57,743 nucleotides of DNA from the NCBI GenBank assembly GCA_947628165.1, contig CANQYV010000004.1:1-57743 (forward strand), given 5' to 3'. This DNA is from an uncultured Clostridia bacterium. GTDB taxonomy: Bacteria > Bacillota > Clostridia > Oscillospirales > CAG-272. Below the pieces are notes generated by a model. The model did not search any database and was not told where the DNA came from. It saw nothing but the letters and a program-made list of their open reading frames with translations. Positions 19,927-30,577 of the stretch are shown here, piece after piece (the stretch's first letter is position 1; every line of letters starts with the position of its first letter). Made by a program: the position numbers and the translations under genes.

Positions 19927-20838
19927 TTAATCCTCATCAAAGCGGATAGTCTCCGTTTTGCCGTCGAATCCGCAGACGGCGGCAGGGAAAACGGCACGCG
20001 CTTCGTCTATGTAGGACTCGGGATCCGGCATGGAGGGGCTGAAATGCGTCAGCCAAAAGCGGCGCGGAGCGGCCTCCTTTGCGAGCGACGCCGCCTCCGA
20101 AAACGTCATGTGCTTCGCCGAGACGGCCTTGTCATGCTTGTCCTCGTCGCCGTACATCCCCTCGCAGATGAAGAGGTCGGCGTCCTTCGCCTGTTCGGCT
20201 ATGACGGGGACGGGGCGCGTGTCCGTGCAGTACGTCACCTTGATGCCGCGCCTGTCGGGACCGAGCACCATGTCGCGGGTGTATGTCGCGCCCTCGTATT
20301 CCGCGGATTTCGTTTTTTGGAGCTTGCTCCAAACCGCCATCGGGACGTTGTTTTTCTTTGCGAGCTCGAGGTCGAATTTGCCGACGCGCGGTATTTTTAC
20401 CGTATATCCGCAGCACGGCAGCGTGTGGTTGACGCGGAACGCCGTTATCTCAAAGCCGCAGACCGTCATCGTCTCCTCGCGCCCCGTCACGGGGCGGCAG
20501 ACGACCTCATACGGCAGCTCGGGCGCTATCGTCAGAAGCGCGCGGACGTAGCGCTCGATCTGTGAAGGACCGATTATCGTGACGGGCTCGGTGCGCCCCT
20601 CGCCGCCCATCGAGAGCAAAAGCCCGGGAAGGCCGCTCATATGGTCGGCGTGATAGTGCGTGATGCAGATGACGCCTATCGGCTTGAAGGGCAGGGACGC
20701 CTCCTTCATCGCTATCTGTGTACCCTCGCCGCAGTCTATGAGAAGGCATTTCCCCTCGTGGCGCATCATGCACGAGGTCAGCCACCTGTTTTTGAGAGGG
20801 ATAGTCCCGCCGCATCCGGCCAGCGTTACGTCGAGCAC
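19927..20838 (-). CDS. rnz: Ribonuclease Z
   Basis: CITHYHADHMSGLPGLL metallo-beta-lactamase motif; typical RNase Z length and order. Confidence 0.88.
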   Translation of the reverse strand: MLDVTLAGCGGTIPLKNRWLTSCMMRHEGKCLLIDCGEGTQIAMKEASLPFKPIGVICITHYHADHMSGLPGLLLSMGGEGRTEPVTIIGPSQIERYVRALLTIAPELPYEVVCRPVTGREETMTVCGFEITAFRVNHTLPCCGYTVKIPRVGKFDLELAKKNNVPMAVWSKLQKTKSAEYEGATYTRDMVLGPDRRGIKVTYCTDTRPVPVIAEQAKDADLFICEGMYGDEDKHDKAVSAKHMTFSEAASLAKEAAPRRFWLTHFSPSMPDPESYIDEARAVFPAAVCGFDGKTETIRFDED

Positions 20839-20897
20839 GCGTCATCACCGTCCTTGCTTTACTCATATTGTGTCCTATATTTTAAATAAGTATATCA

Positions 20898-20932
20898 CAA
20901 AGCCGCCCCTTTTTCAAGAAGGCGGCTTTTGG
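20898..20932 (-). terminator. Terminator of the xpt-BMP-ABC operon
   Basis: AAAGCCGCC...GGCGGCTTT hairpin between rnz 5' region and permease 3' end. Confidence 0.65.
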
Positions 20933-20951
20933 ATTTGCCGTTGCGAGCGTG

Positions 20952-21950
20952 TCAGCGTTCCTCGCGGAAGTAGGATAGTCCGAGCGACGCGGGCCCGCGG
21001 TTTTCTATTTTCTTTCGCGTGCTTGCTATTATGAGCACGAGGATCGTGACGATGTAGGGCGTCATCTTCAAAAGCTCCGTCACGGACGAGGCGATGCGGA
21101 TGCCGGTGAGCGTCGGCAGGTTCGTCGCCATCCAAAAGAGAAGCGCGAACAGGTACGACGCCCAGATGGCGTTTTTCGGCTTCCACGTCGAGAAAATGAC
21201 GAGCGCGACGGCGAGCCAGCCGACGGCCTCGAGGCTGTTCTGCGACGACCACTTTCCGCTGCTGTACTCTATGATGTAGTAAAATCCGCCGATGCCGCAG
21301 ATGCCGCCGCCGAAGCAGGTCGCGATGTACTTATACAGCGTGACGTTGATGCCTGCGGCGTCTGCCGTTCCGGGGTTCTCGCCGACGGCGCGCAGATTGA
21401 GCCCGCGCCGCGTGTGCATGAGGAACAGATGCAGGAGCACGGCGAGCAGCACGGCGGCGTATGTCAGAAAGCCGTAGGAGAGAAAAATCTGCCCGAACGC
21501 GCCGAGATTGGCGACGGAATTGATGTTCGCGGTGTAGACCGCGCTCGTCGCCGAGGCGACGGAGTAGCTCTGGCTGCCCGTCACGCTGAGAAGGCGCGCG
21601 CTTCCGAACGTGCCGATCCCGACGCCGAGCGAGGTCAATGCAAGGCCCGTGACGTTCTGATTTGCGCGGAGCGTGACAGTCAGGAAGCTGTAGAGCAGAC
21701 CGCCGAGCATCGCGGCGAGAAACGCGCACAAAAGCGGGATGAGGATGAGCAAAAGCGTGTTCGGGTTGTCCGTCGAGCGCTCGTATACGAACGCGCTCGC
21801 AAAGCCGGCAAATCCGCCGAGGTACATAAGTCCCGGCACGCCGAGGTTGAGGTGGCCGCTCTTTTCCGTCATTATCTCGCCGAGAGCGCCGAACATAATG
21901 ACTGTGCCGTAAATTATCGAGCTGTGTATCCAGCTTATGAGAGAATTCAT
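20952..21950 (-). CDS. ABC transporter permease, nucleoside/BMP type
   Basis: Multi-TM, NPGTADAAGINVTLYKY motif; downstream of second permease. Confidence 0.88.
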   Translation of the reverse strand: MNSLISWIHSSIIYGTVIMFGALGEIMTEKSGHLNLGVPGLMYLGGFAGFASAFVYERSTDNPNTLLLILIPLLCAFLAAMLGGLLYSFLTVTLRANQNVTGLALTSLGVGIGTFGSARLLSVTGSQSYSVASATSAVYTANINSVANLGAFGQIFLSYGFLTYAAVLLAVLLHLFLMHTRRGLNLRAVGENPGTADAAGINVTLYKYIATCFGGGICGIGGFYYIIEYSSGKWSSQNSLEAVGWLAVALVIFSTWKPKNAIWASYLFALLFWMATNLPTLTGIRIASSVTELLKMTPYIVTILVLIIASTRKKIENRGPASLGLSYFREER

Positions 21951-23041
21951 TTGCCTGTCTCCTTTCCGCCGCGGAAGACTACTTTGTAATTCAGGAAGAA
22001 CTCGCAGCCGAGCATGAAGAAGAGGAATATGCCTATGTTGATGTTGGCGATCGACGAGTCGAGCGTCGTCGTGTTGCGGCTGACTATCTCGCTCGAGCCT
22101 GTGCGGACGAACGAAATGAGCATCGATATCAGCGTCATGAATATCGGATTGAACTTTGCGAGCCAGGCGACGATGACTGCCGTGAAGCCGTAGCCGCCGC
22201 CCATCGTCTCCGATATCGTGTGGTCGATGGCGGAAACATAGAGGAACCCGGCGATACCGCAGACGGCGCCTGAGATGAACGCGGTGCGTATGATGACGCG
22301 GAACTCGCTGATGCCGGCGTAACGCGCCGTGTTCGGCGCCTCGCCGATGACGGATATTTCATATCCGTGTTTCGTCTTGTTCATGTAGACGTACATCAGA
22401 ATGACGGCGAGCGCGGCGATAACGTAAATCAAGGCATTGGCGTTACCGAAAAGGGCGGGGAGCGTTCCCGACTTGCGCGATATCATTCCGAGCGCGTGTA
22501 TCGGGCTCCACGTTATGCGGAGAAATTTGATGAGCTGTATCGCGATATAGTTCATCATGAGGGTGAAGAGCGTTTCATTCGTCGTGAACTTAACGCGGAA
22601 CACGGCGGGGATGAGCGCCCATATGCCGCCGCCGACGGCGGCGCTGACGAACATGAGCGGGAGTATGACTGCGTTCGGCAAATTGTTTCCTAAGTAGAAG
22701 AGCCACATTGCCGCCGCCATGCCTCCGGCAAGCACCTGACCCTGCGCGCCGATGTTCCAAAAGCTCATCTTGAATGCGGGCGCAAGGCCGACGGCTATGA
22801 TGAGAAGCATGCACGCCTCTTTGAAGAATGTGTTTACCGTTATCGAGCTGCGGAACGTGCCCGAGATCATTGCGGCGTAAACGTCCGTTATCGACGAGTC
22901 CGTCACGCATACGAAGAATATGCCGCAAAAAAGGAGCGCAAGGGCTATCGCCGCGGCGCGCACCGCGACGGCGCGGGCAGGGGATACCGTATCTCGCTTC
23001 GCGAGGCGCAGGAGCGGCTCGCGGGTCTTTTCGTTTTTCAT
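21947..23041 (-). CDS. ABC transporter permease, nucleoside/BMP type
   Basis: Multi-TM, GEAPNTARYAGISEFRVI motif; overlaps neighbour. Confidence 0.88.
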   Translation of the reverse strand: MKNEKTREPLLRLAKRDTVSPARAVAVRAAAIALALLFCGIFFVCVTDSSITDVYAAMISGTFRSSITVNTFFKEACMLLIIAVGLAPAFKMSFWNIGAQGQVLAGGMAAAMWLFYLGNNLPNAVILPLMFVSAAVGGGIWALIPAVFRVKFTTNETLFTLMMNYIAIQLIKFLRITWSPIHALGMISRKSGTLPALFGNANALIYVIAALAVILMYVYMNKTKHGYEISVIGEAPNTARYAGISEFRVIIRTAFISGAVCGIAGFLYVSAIDHTISETMGGGYGFTAVIVAWLAKFNPIFMTLISMLISFVRTGSSEIVSRNTTTLDSSIANINIGIFLFFMLGCEFFLNYKVVFRGGKETGK

Positions 23042-23060
23042 CTGTCAAAAGCTCCCTTCA

Positions 23061-24596
23061 TCATGCGTTCGGCCCTCCGACTTTTGTCATATAAAGCCCG
23101 ATCTCTTCCTTCGTCGCCGATCTCGCGTCGACGATGCCGGAAACTCTCCCGCCGCAAAGGACGAGTATCCTGTCGCAGAGCTCGAGAAGAACGTCTATGT
23201 CCTCGCCGACGTATATGACGGCGACGCCTTTTTTCTTCTGTTCGTTGAGAAGGTCGTATATCGCGTATGAGGTGTTGATGTCGAGCCCGCGCACGGCGTA
23301 AGCCGTCATTAGTACGGACGGCGCCTCCGCTATCTCGCGTCCGACGAGCACCTTCTGCACGTTGCCGCCGGAGAGACGGCGGACAGGTGTTGCCAATGAA
23401 GGGGTGACGACGCCGAGGTCCTCGCGGACCGATTCGGCAAGGTCCTGAGGCTCCTTTTTGTGAAGGAACACGGGCGAGCCTTCGCCGTAGCTCTTGAGCA
23501 TCATGTTGTCCGTCATGCCCATCGAGCCGACGAGCCCCATGCCGAGCCTGTCCTCGGGGACGAAGGAGAGCGCGACGCCGAGCGCGCGTATCTCGCGCGG
23601 CGACTTGCCGACGAGCTCTTCGTCTTCTCCTCCGTCGGGAGAATATATTATGCTGCTGCCGGGCTCCGTTTTCTGAAGGCCGGCGATCGATTCGAGCAGT
23701 TCCTTCTGTCCGCAGCCGGAGATGCCCGCGATGCCGAGTATCTCGCCGCCGAATGCGTCAAACGAGACGCTGCTGAGCGTCGGCACGCCGTCCGCACTGA
23801 CACAGGAGAGGTCCTTTACCGAAAGCCGCTTCACGACGCCTTTGGGCTGCGGCCGGTCTATGTTTAAGGCGAGCTTTTCGCCCACCATCGCCTCAGCAAG
23901 CGTCTTTTCGTCCGCATCCTTTGTTTCGAGCGTCGTTATGTACTCGCCGCGGCGCAGGATCGCGACGCGGTCCGATATCTCCATGACCTCATGGAGCTTG
24001 TGTGTGATGATGATTATAGACTTCCCGTCGGCGCGCATATTGCGGATAACGGAGAACAGGCGCTCCGTTTCCTGCGGCGTGAGCACGGCGGTCGGCTCGT
24101 CGAGGATAAGAATGTCGGCGCCCCGGTAGAGCACCTTTATTATCTCGAGCGTCTGCTTTTCGCTGACGCTCATGCTGTATACCTTCTTGTCCGGGTCTGT
24201 CTCAAAGCCGTATTTTTCACATATGGAGCGTATCTTCTCCTTTGCCTCACGCAAATTGAGAAGCATCCCACCCGGCAGACCGAGCACGACGTTTTCGGCC
24301 GCGGTGAAGACGTCGACGAGCTTGAAGTGCTGATGTATCATGCCTATCCCGAGCTCGAAGGCGTCCTTCGGGGAGCGTATCGACGCTTTTTTGCCGTTTA
24401 TCTCTATCTCGCCCTCGTCGGGAAAGTATATGCCGGAGAGCATATTCATCAGCGTCGTTTTTCCGGAGCCGTTCTCGCCGAGCAGCGCCAGGACCTCGCC
24501 GCGGCGGACGTCCATCGTGACGCCGCTGTTCGCCGTGACGGTGCCGAAACGCTTTGTTATGCCGGTGAGCTTTACTGCGATTTCGTTGTTCATGCC
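23061..24596 (-). CDS. ABC transporter ATP-binding protein with two ABC domains (nucleoside import)
   Basis: GENGSGKTTLMNML, two ABC modules, GGNVQKVLVGREI; probable start MNNEIAVKL. Confidence 0.92.
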   Translation of the reverse strand, partial: GMNNEIAVKLTGITKRFGTVTANSGVTMDVRRGEVLALLGENGSGKTTLMNMLSGIYFPDEGEIEINGKKASIRSPKDAFELGIGMIHQHFKLVDVFTAAENVVLGLPGGMLLNLREAKEKIRSICEKYGFETDPDKKVYSMSVSEKQTLEIIKVLYRGADILILDEPTAVLTPQETERLFSVIRNMRADGKSIIIITHKLHEVMEISDRVAILRRGEYITTLETKDADEKTLAEAMVGEKLALNIDRPQPKGVVKRLSVKDLSCVSADGVPTLSSVSFDAFGGEILGIAGISGCGQKELLESIAGLQKTEPGSSIIYSPDGGEDEELVGKSPREIRALGVALSFVPEDRLGMGLVGSMGMTDNMMLKSYGEGSPVFLHKKEPQDLAESVREDLGVVTPSLATPVRRLSGGNVQKVLVGREIAEAPSVLMTAYAVRGLDINTSYAIYDLLNEQKKKGVAVIYVGEDIDVLLELCDRILVLCGGRVSGIVDARSATKEEIGLYMTKVGGPNA

Positions 24597-24624
24597 TTCT
24601 CCTGTCTTTGCGTAGTAAAAGAGC

Positions 24625-24658
24625 ATAGGGGAAACCGGTTATTTGCGATTTCCCCTAT
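24625..24658 (-). terminator. Intra-operon hairpin (attenuator/processing stem) between BMP lipoprotein and ABC ATPase genes
   Basis: Perfect 10-bp arms ATAGGGGAAA (24625-24634) / TTTCCCCTAT (24649-24658). Confidence 0.6.
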
Positions 24659-24679
24659 TTTCTCTATGTTCGGTAGAGA

Positions 24680-26032
24680 TCAGTTGTCGTTATTGTTGAG
24701 TTCCGTTATACCGTCTATGCGGAGCGTGAACGAAGGCGCGCTCTGCGTGTAGGACTCGTGATAGTAGCCGTCGGAGATGACGTTGTTCGTATCGTTCACG
24801 AAGTCTCCGTTCGTATCGGAGGCGAACGCCCATGTCACGTTCTTGCCGCCGACCGTGAACTTCGACGTGTCAAACACATGGAGCTTGCCGGACTTGATGT
24901 CGGCGATGACGGAGTTGACCTTTGCCTCGGTCCCTTCAGCCGCCTGCTTGCCGAGAGCCGTTATCTTAACGGCATCCTGCGCGTAGCCGCCGATCCAGTT
25001 CGTTGCGATCTTGCCGCCGTTCATCGCGGTCTTTATCGCGTACTCATAGTAGACGACCCAGTTGTTAGTGGCGGAGGTGAGTATCGCATCGCCGATGCCG
25101 GTCAGGTCTACATTGTAGCTGACGGAGTAAACGACGGTGCCCTCGTTGTATGCGTTCTGGACTGCCATCGGAGCGCCTTCGGAGTCGGCGTGCTGGCTGA
25201 TGACGACGCAGCCGTCGCTGATGAAGCTCTTGGCTGCCTCAGCCTCGGCGTCGCTGTCGTGCCAGGAGAATGTGTAGAACACGTCCATGACTACGTTGTC
25301 AACAACGCTCTTTACGCCGAGATAGAACGCGGTGTAGCCGGAAACGACCTCCGCGAACGGATATGCGCCGACGTAGCCGAGCTTGATGTTGCCGTCGGCA
25401 TCCTTGTTCTTGTCGGTGAGCTTGCCGGCGTCAGCGAGTTCCTTTATCTTCATGCCGGCAACAACGCCCGAGACGTAACGGGCCTGATAAACCTCAGTGA
25501 ATGCGTTCGAGAGGTTGGAAAGGCCGGAGGAGAGGGCGGTGTCGCCCGTCATTGCGATAAACTGGATGTCCTTATCCTTGTACTTTTCGGCGGCTGCCTG
25601 CGTGTATGTCTGATGACCGTAGGAGTTCGTGATGATGAGGTTGCAGCCCTGAGCGACAAGGTCGTCAAGCGCCGACGTGCAGGCGGCGTCCTCGCCTATC
25701 GTCATCTTCCAGATGACCTGCTCCGAATTGTCGGGGTCGATGCCGAGGTTCTGGCATGCCGATCTGATGCCGTCGATGTGAGCCTTTGAATAGGTCTCGG
25801 TGTTGTCGCCAATGAGGACGACGCCGATTTTGAGGTCCTTCTTCGTGCCCTCCGTCACCTCTGATGCGACGGTGGACACAACGCCGGATTTGGCGAGCTC
25901 CTTTGTGCCGCTCGAACCGAACGCTTCATTACCGCCCTCGGTACCGCCGGAGCATGCCGCAAAGGCGGAGAGAACGAAGATTACTGCGAGCGTGAGCGCC
26001 ATGAACTTCTTTAACATTTTCTTTTCCTCCAA
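24680..26032 (-). CDS. BMP family ABC transporter substrate-binding lipoprotein
   Basis: Lipobox AFAACSG; KIGVVLIGDNTETYSKAH..., BMP-family fold motifs. Confidence 0.9.
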   Translation of the reverse strand: MEEKKMLKKFMALTLAVIFVLSAFAACSGGTEGGNEAFGSSGTKELAKSGVVSTVASEVTEGTKKDLKIGVVLIGDNTETYSKAHIDGIRSACQNLGIDPDNSEQVIWKMTIGEDAACTSALDDLVAQGCNLIITNSYGHQTYTQAAAEKYKDKDIQFIAMTGDTALSSGLSNLSNAFTEVYQARYVSGVVAGMKIKELADAGKLTDKNKDADGNIKLGYVGAYPFAEVVSGYTAFYLGVKSVVDNVVMDVFYTFSWHDSDAEAEAAKSFISDGCVVISQHADSEGAPMAVQNAYNEGTVVYSVSYNVDLTGIGDAILTSATNNWVVYYEYAIKTAMNGGKIATNWIGGYAQDAVKITALGKQAAEGTEAKVNSVIADIKSGKLHVFDTSKFTVGGKNVTWAFASDTNGDFVNDTNNVISDGYYHESYTQSAPSFTLRIDGITELNNNDN

Positions 26033-26073
26033 AAAAATTTATGGTCAAGGGCAGGGATGCCCGAGACGTCTTT

Positions 26074-26652
26074 TCAGTCTTTGACGAATTTTATCCCGTC
26101 GGACGTGCTCATGGAAGCGACTTTTGCGAGAGACTCGACGCGCACTCCGCGCCGCCTCAGTTCGTCGCCGCCGCCCTGATAAACCTTTTCGATGACGATC
26201 CCGCAGCCGACAAGGTGGGCCCCCGCCTGCGAGACTATGTCGAGTAGCGCGCGCAGCGCCTCGCCGCGGGCGAGAAAATCGTCAATTATCAAAACTCTGT
26301 CGTCGGGGGTCAGATAGTCGCGGCTTACCGTCAGCGTGTTGTCGACCCCGCGCGTGTAGGAGTGAGCGACGGCGGAATAAACGCCGCCGGTCATGTTTTT
26401 CGCCTTTGACTTTTTGGCGAACACCACAGGGCAATCAAAAAACTGCGCAGTCACACAAGCAATACTTATTCCCGATGCTTCCACCGTCAGTATCTTGTTG
26501 ACTCCGCAGTCACCGTAAAGCCGTTTGAATTCGCGCCCCATTTCGGAAAGAAATCGAACGTCTATCATATGGTTCAGAAATCCGTCTACGCACAGAACGT
26601 CACCGTCTGCGATAATGCCCTCGGACATAATCTTTTTTTCAAGTGCAACCAT
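26074..26652 (-). CDS. xpt: Xanthine phosphoribosyltransferase
   Basis: LEKKIMSEGIIADGDVLCVDGFLNHMID; PRPP motif VLIIDDFLARGEAL. Confidence 0.92.
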   Translation of the reverse strand: MVALEKKIMSEGIIADGDVLCVDGFLNHMIDVRFLSEMGREFKRLYGDCGVNKILTVEASGISIACVTAQFFDCPVVFAKKSKAKNMTGGVYSAVAHSYTRGVDNTLTVSRDYLTPDDRVLIIDDFLARGEALRALLDIVSQAGAHLVGCGIVIEKVYQGGGDELRRRGVRVESLAKVASMSTSDGIKFVKD

Positions 26653-26965
26653 GTCGACGTACCTCCAAAGCCATAAAAATATACTATAATTCTACACCAT
26701 ATTCGACTTTTTTCAATTGGCGTTATGCCCAATAAACTGAGATTTGGAAAAATTTTATTTGCGAAAATGCACAAATGCGGTGTGAGACGTTTCGCGCGGC
26801 GTTCACAATTTTGTAATACATTTGCCGAAAAACGTAGGCAAAGCACGGGAAAAGGCGGGAAATGCGAAACGAAGAATGCAAAACCGACACAAAAGGAAAA
26901 AGAAGGAACGAAAAACAAGCTCGCGCCCAGGCATAAGAGGCATTTCTCCGAGAAAAGGGCAGGAA

Positions 26966-27002
26966 AAACCGGCGAGGGGGTTTTCCCCCGCGCCGGTTCA
27001 AA
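26966..27002 (-). terminator. Terminator of ctsR-mcsA-mcsB-clpC operon
   Basis: AACCGGCGAGGGGGTTTTCCCCCGCGCCGGTT hairpin followed (minus strand) by TTTTTCC. Confidence 0.8.
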
Positions 27003-27019
27003 ATCTTCCGTCTGCCGCC

Positions 27020-29485
27020 TTATTCTGCGGTCTTTTTCGTGTATACGACGTGCCCGTCCGAGACAGACGCCAAAACGTCGTCTCCCTCGGCGATATTGCC
27101 CGAAAGCATTGCCTCCGAGAACGTGTCCTCAACGAGCCTTACGACGGCGCGGCGTATCGGGCGCGCGCCGTACGTCGGGTCGAAGCCCTCGCGCGCGATA
27201 AGATCCGTGACGTCGTCGCCGAACTCGATCTTTATGCCGAGACCCTCGACTCTGCGGCGCACGCGTTCGAGCATTAGGGCGGCTATCTTGTGCACGCACT
27301 CGTCGTCGAGCTTGGAGAAGACGATTATTTCGTCTATCCTGTTGAGGAACTCGGGCTTGAACGTGCGGCGCAGCGACTCGGTCACGGCGCTGTGCATGCG
27401 TTCGTATTCCTCCTCCTTGTTCGCGGAGTCGTAAAATCCGAGAGGGTGATGTTCCGTGATGCTCGATGCGCCGACGTTCGAGGTCATAATTATGACCGTG
27501 TTCTTGAAGTCGACGCGGCGGCCCTGCGCGTCGGTCAGAATGCCGTCGTCAAGTATCTGAAGCAGGATATTGAACACGTCGGGATGCGCCTTTTCTATCT
27601 CGTCAAACAGCACGACGGAATACGGGCGGCGGCGTATCTTTTCGGTGAGCTGACCGCCCTCGTCGTATCCGACATAGCCCGGAGGCGAGCCGATGAGCTT
27701 GGAGGTCGAATGGCTCTCCATATATTCAGACATGTCGACGCGTATCATCGCGCCCTCGTCTCCGAACATAGCCTCGGCGAGCGCCTTTGAAAGCTCTGTC
27801 TTGCCGACGCCTGTCGGTCCGAGGAAGATGAAGGAACCGACGGGGCGGTTCGGGTCTCCGAGACCCGTGCGTCCGCGGCGTATAGCCCTTGCGACGGCTG
27901 CAACCGCCTCGTCCTGCCCGATGACGCGGGCGCGGAGCGTGTCCTCGAGATGGAGCAGGCGCTCGCCCTCGTCCTCGGCGAGGCGCGTGACGGGGATACC
28001 GGTCCAAGAGGTCACGATCTCGGCGATATCGTCGGCGCCGACAGCGAGCGTCTTTCCGTCGCGGTCCGCCTTCCACTCTGCCTCCTTCGCGTCGCGGTCG
28101 GCGCGGAGCTTGCGTTCACGGTCGCGGCAGGCGGCGGCGCGCTCGAAATCCTGTGCCTTTACGGCCTCCTCCTTTTCGGTCGATGCGCGCTTTATATCCT
28201 CGTCGAGCGCGCGGAGCTCGGCGCTCGGCGTCGCGTTAGAGATGCGGAGGCGGGACGCCGCCTCGTCTATGAGGTCAATTGCCTTGTCGGGGAGGTATCT
28301 GTCCTGAATATAGCGGACGGAGAGCTTGACGGCGGCGTTTATTGCCTCGTCCGTGATCTTGAGCTTGTGGTGCGCCTCGTATTTGTCGCGCAGTCCGAAG
28401 AGGATCGCGGTTGCCTCCTCGGGCGTCGGCTCCCCGACCATGACGGACTGGAAGCGGCGCTCGAGCGCGGCGTCGTGCTCGATGTGGCGGCGGTATTCGT
28501 CTATCGTCGTAGCACCGATGATCTGTATCTCGCCTCTTGCGAGCGCGGGCTTCAGAATGTTGGCGGCGTCGACGGCGCCTTCCGCCGCGCCCGCGCCGAT
28601 TATGGTGTGTATCTCGTCTATAAAGAGGATGATGGAGGGGTTCTTGACGACCTCGGACATCACGCCCTTGAGGCGTTCCTCAAATTCGCCGCGGTATTTT
28701 GCGCCGGCGACCATAGAGGAGATGTCGAGTGTGACGATAGTCTTGTCGCGCAGGGTGTCGGGCACCTTGCCGTCGACTATGAGCTGCGCCAGCCCCTCGA
28801 CGACGGCGGTCTTGCCGACGCCGGGCTCGCCGATGAGGCAGGGATTGTTCTTCGTGCGGCGCGAGAGAATCTGGATAACGCGCTCCATCTCCTTTTCGCG
28901 ACCGACTATGGGGTCAAGGCGTCCTTCGCGCGCGGCGGCGCAGAGGTCGCGGCCGTGCTGCGAGAGCGTGGGCGCGCCCTTTATCCCCTGACCGTGTCTG
29001 CCGGAAGCGTCCGACTGACGCGCGCCTGCGCTGTCGCCGGTACCCGCGGCGCCGCCCGAAAGGAACGCTTCGACGTCGGAGGCGAGCTCGTCGACGGAGA
29101 CGCCCATCGAGGAGAGGACGCTGACCGCCGCGGATCCGCGTTCTGTCAGAAGCGCCGCGAGAATGTGCTCAGTGCCGATATAGCCGTGCCCGAATCGCGC
29201 GGAAATATATGCCGAGGTCTCTATCAGCTTTTTCGCACGGGGGGTCATGTCGGCGGGGGAGACGGAGCTCTTGTCGCCCGTGCCCGATATCGTGCGGATT
29301 ATGTTTTCCTCAGCCTCAAGCGTTGCCCCGTGCTCGGCGAGCAGCTTTGCGCCGACGCTGTCGTCTTCGCCCGTCAGCCCGAGAAGGATATGCTCCGTGC
29401 CGACGTAGGTGTGGCCCATTTCGGAGGCGTATGCGAGCGCGCGGTTGATGGCGCTTTCGGCTTTTTCGGTAAATCTGTTTGCCAT
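27020..29485 (-). CDS. clpC: ATP-dependent Clp protease ATPase subunit ClpC
   Basis: Clp_N repeats, two AAA+ domains ([30 protein letters not shown]), UVR/M-domain; operon context. Confidence 0.96.
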   Translation of the reverse strand: MANRFTEKAESAINRALAYASEMGHTYVGTEHILLGLTGEDDSVGAKLLAEHGATLEAEENIIRTISGTGDKSSVSPADMTPRAKKLIETSAYISARFGHGYIGTEHILAALLTERGSAAVSVLSSMGVSVDELASDVEAFLSGGAAGTGDSAGARQSDASGRHGQGIKGAPTLSQHGRDLCAAAREGRLDPIVGREKEMERVIQILSRRTKNNPCLIGEPGVGKTAVVEGLAQLIVDGKVPDTLRDKTIVTLDISSMVAGAKYRGEFEERLKGVMSEVVKNPSIILFIDEIHTIIGAGAAEGAVDAANILKPALARGEIQIIGATTIDEYRRHIEHDAALERRFQSVMVGEPTPEEATAILFGLRDKYEAHHKLKITDEAINAAVKLSVRYIQDRYLPDKAIDLIDEAASRLRISNATPSAELRALDEDIKRASTEKEEAVKAQDFERAAACRDRERKLRADRDAKEAEWKADRDGKTLAVGADDIAEIVTSWTGIPVTRLAEDEGERLLHLEDTLRARVIGQDEAVAAVARAIRRGRTGLGDPNRPVGSFIFLGPTGVGKTELSKALAEAMFGDEGAMIRVDMSEYMESHSTSKLIGSPPGYVGYDEGGQLTEKIRRRPYSVVLFDEIEKAHPDVFNILLQILDDGILTDAQGRRVDFKNTVIIMTSNVGASSITEHHPLGFYDSANKEEEYERMHSAVTESLRRTFKPEFLNRIDEIIVFSKLDDECVHKIAALMLERVRRRVEGLGIKIEFGDDVTDLIAREGFDPTYGARPIRRAVVRLVEDTFSEAMLSGNIAEGDDVLASVSDGHVVYTKKTAE

Positions 29486-29532
29486 ATTCTTTTTTCCTTT
29501 CTCTTTATTATTTCATAAGCGTGCGTTCGGAC

Positions 29533-30561
29533 TCAGGCTTTTTCCGACAGTCTTTCGCGCAGGCGGGACGCGCGGCGGCAGTCCCTTTCGTGAGGCTCGA
29601 GCTCGTTTCCGCCCGAGTAAAGCATGAGGACGGAGGGCTGAGATTCGATGAGCGACGTGTCGAGCACGCTGAATGTGATGTCCTTTGGGATGCCTGTGTC
29701 AAGCGAGGGGAGCGCTACGCCGAGGCGCACGTTTACCCAGTGCTCCATAAACTCGCGGCACGACATGACGCGGCTGTGCGTCAGCGCGCCGTATGAACGC
29801 GCGACGAGGTCGGAGAGCTCGTCGGGGGAATTTTTCGCAAGCTCGTCTCTGCGCTTGCGCTCCTCCGCTATGATGATGTCGGCAAGCTGCGTCAGCTTTG
29901 AGATCGTCTCTTCTTCGGTGACGCCGAGCGTTACCTGATTCGATATCTGATAAAGGCACGCCGCAGCCTCGGAGCCTTCTCCGTACATTCCGCGCACCGT
30001 CATACCGAGCTTTGAGAGCTGGCGCGCTATCGCCGATATGCCGTTCGTTCTCGTTAAAGCGGGGAGGAACATCATCACGGACGCCCTCATCGCGGTGCCG
30101 AGATTTGTGGGGCAGTGCGTGAGGTAGCCGAGCTCGTCGTCAAACGCGAGCTTGAATTTCGCCGCGAGCGACGCCTCCGCCGCGCGGGCGTGGGCGTAAG
30201 CCTCGGGGAGGGAATATCCCGCCGTGATGCTCTGTATGCGGAAATGATCCTCCTCGCAGACCATGATATATGTGTCGTCTGCCTCGTTTTTGTAGAGGGC
30301 GCGCGCGTTGTCGGCTGATGCGAACTCGGTCGAAACGATGTGCTCCTCGGCGTATGACGCCGCAGTTATGCGGTCGAGATGTGAGAAATCCGTCTTATCA
30401 AATTCATTGCCGAGCGCGTCCGCCGTGTCGGAGATGAGCTCCTCGGCGCGCTCGCGTGAGAGCCTGTTCCCCATCGGGAGCCCCTCAACATTCCTTGCAA
30501 GCCTTACCCTTGAAGAAAGAACAACGTCGGGGCAGGGTCCTTCTTTTCCGTACCATGACAT
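29533..30561 (-). CDS. mcsB: Protein arginine kinase McsB
   Basis: VVLSSRVRLARNVEGLPM; phosphagen-kinase-like THCPTNLGTAMRASV. Confidence 0.95.
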   Translation of the reverse strand: MSWYGKEGPCPDVVLSSRVRLARNVEGLPMGNRLSRERAEELISDTADALGNEFDKTDFSHLDRITAASYAEEHIVSTEFASADNARALYKNEADDTYIMVCEEDHFRIQSITAGYSLPEAYAHARAAEASLAAKFKLAFDDELGYLTHCPTNLGTAMRASVMMFLPALTRTNGISAIARQLSKLGMTVRGMYGEGSEAAACLYQISNQVTLGVTEEETISKLTQLADIIIAEERKRRDELAKNSPDELSDLVARSYGALTHSRVMSCREFMEHWVNVRLGVALPSLDTGIPKDITFSVLDTSLIESQPSVLMLYSGGNELEPHERDCRRASRLRERLSEKA

Positions 30562-30577
30562 ATCCGTATCCTCCTTA

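Noticed and set aside
26653-26966. Purine riboswitch upstream of xpt
   Set aside because: Looked for the conserved purine-aptamer layout and did not recognise it; no computation available.
27950-29518. 522-aa plus-strand ORF opposite clpC
   Set aside because: Shadow ORF of clpC; composition reflects complementary codons.
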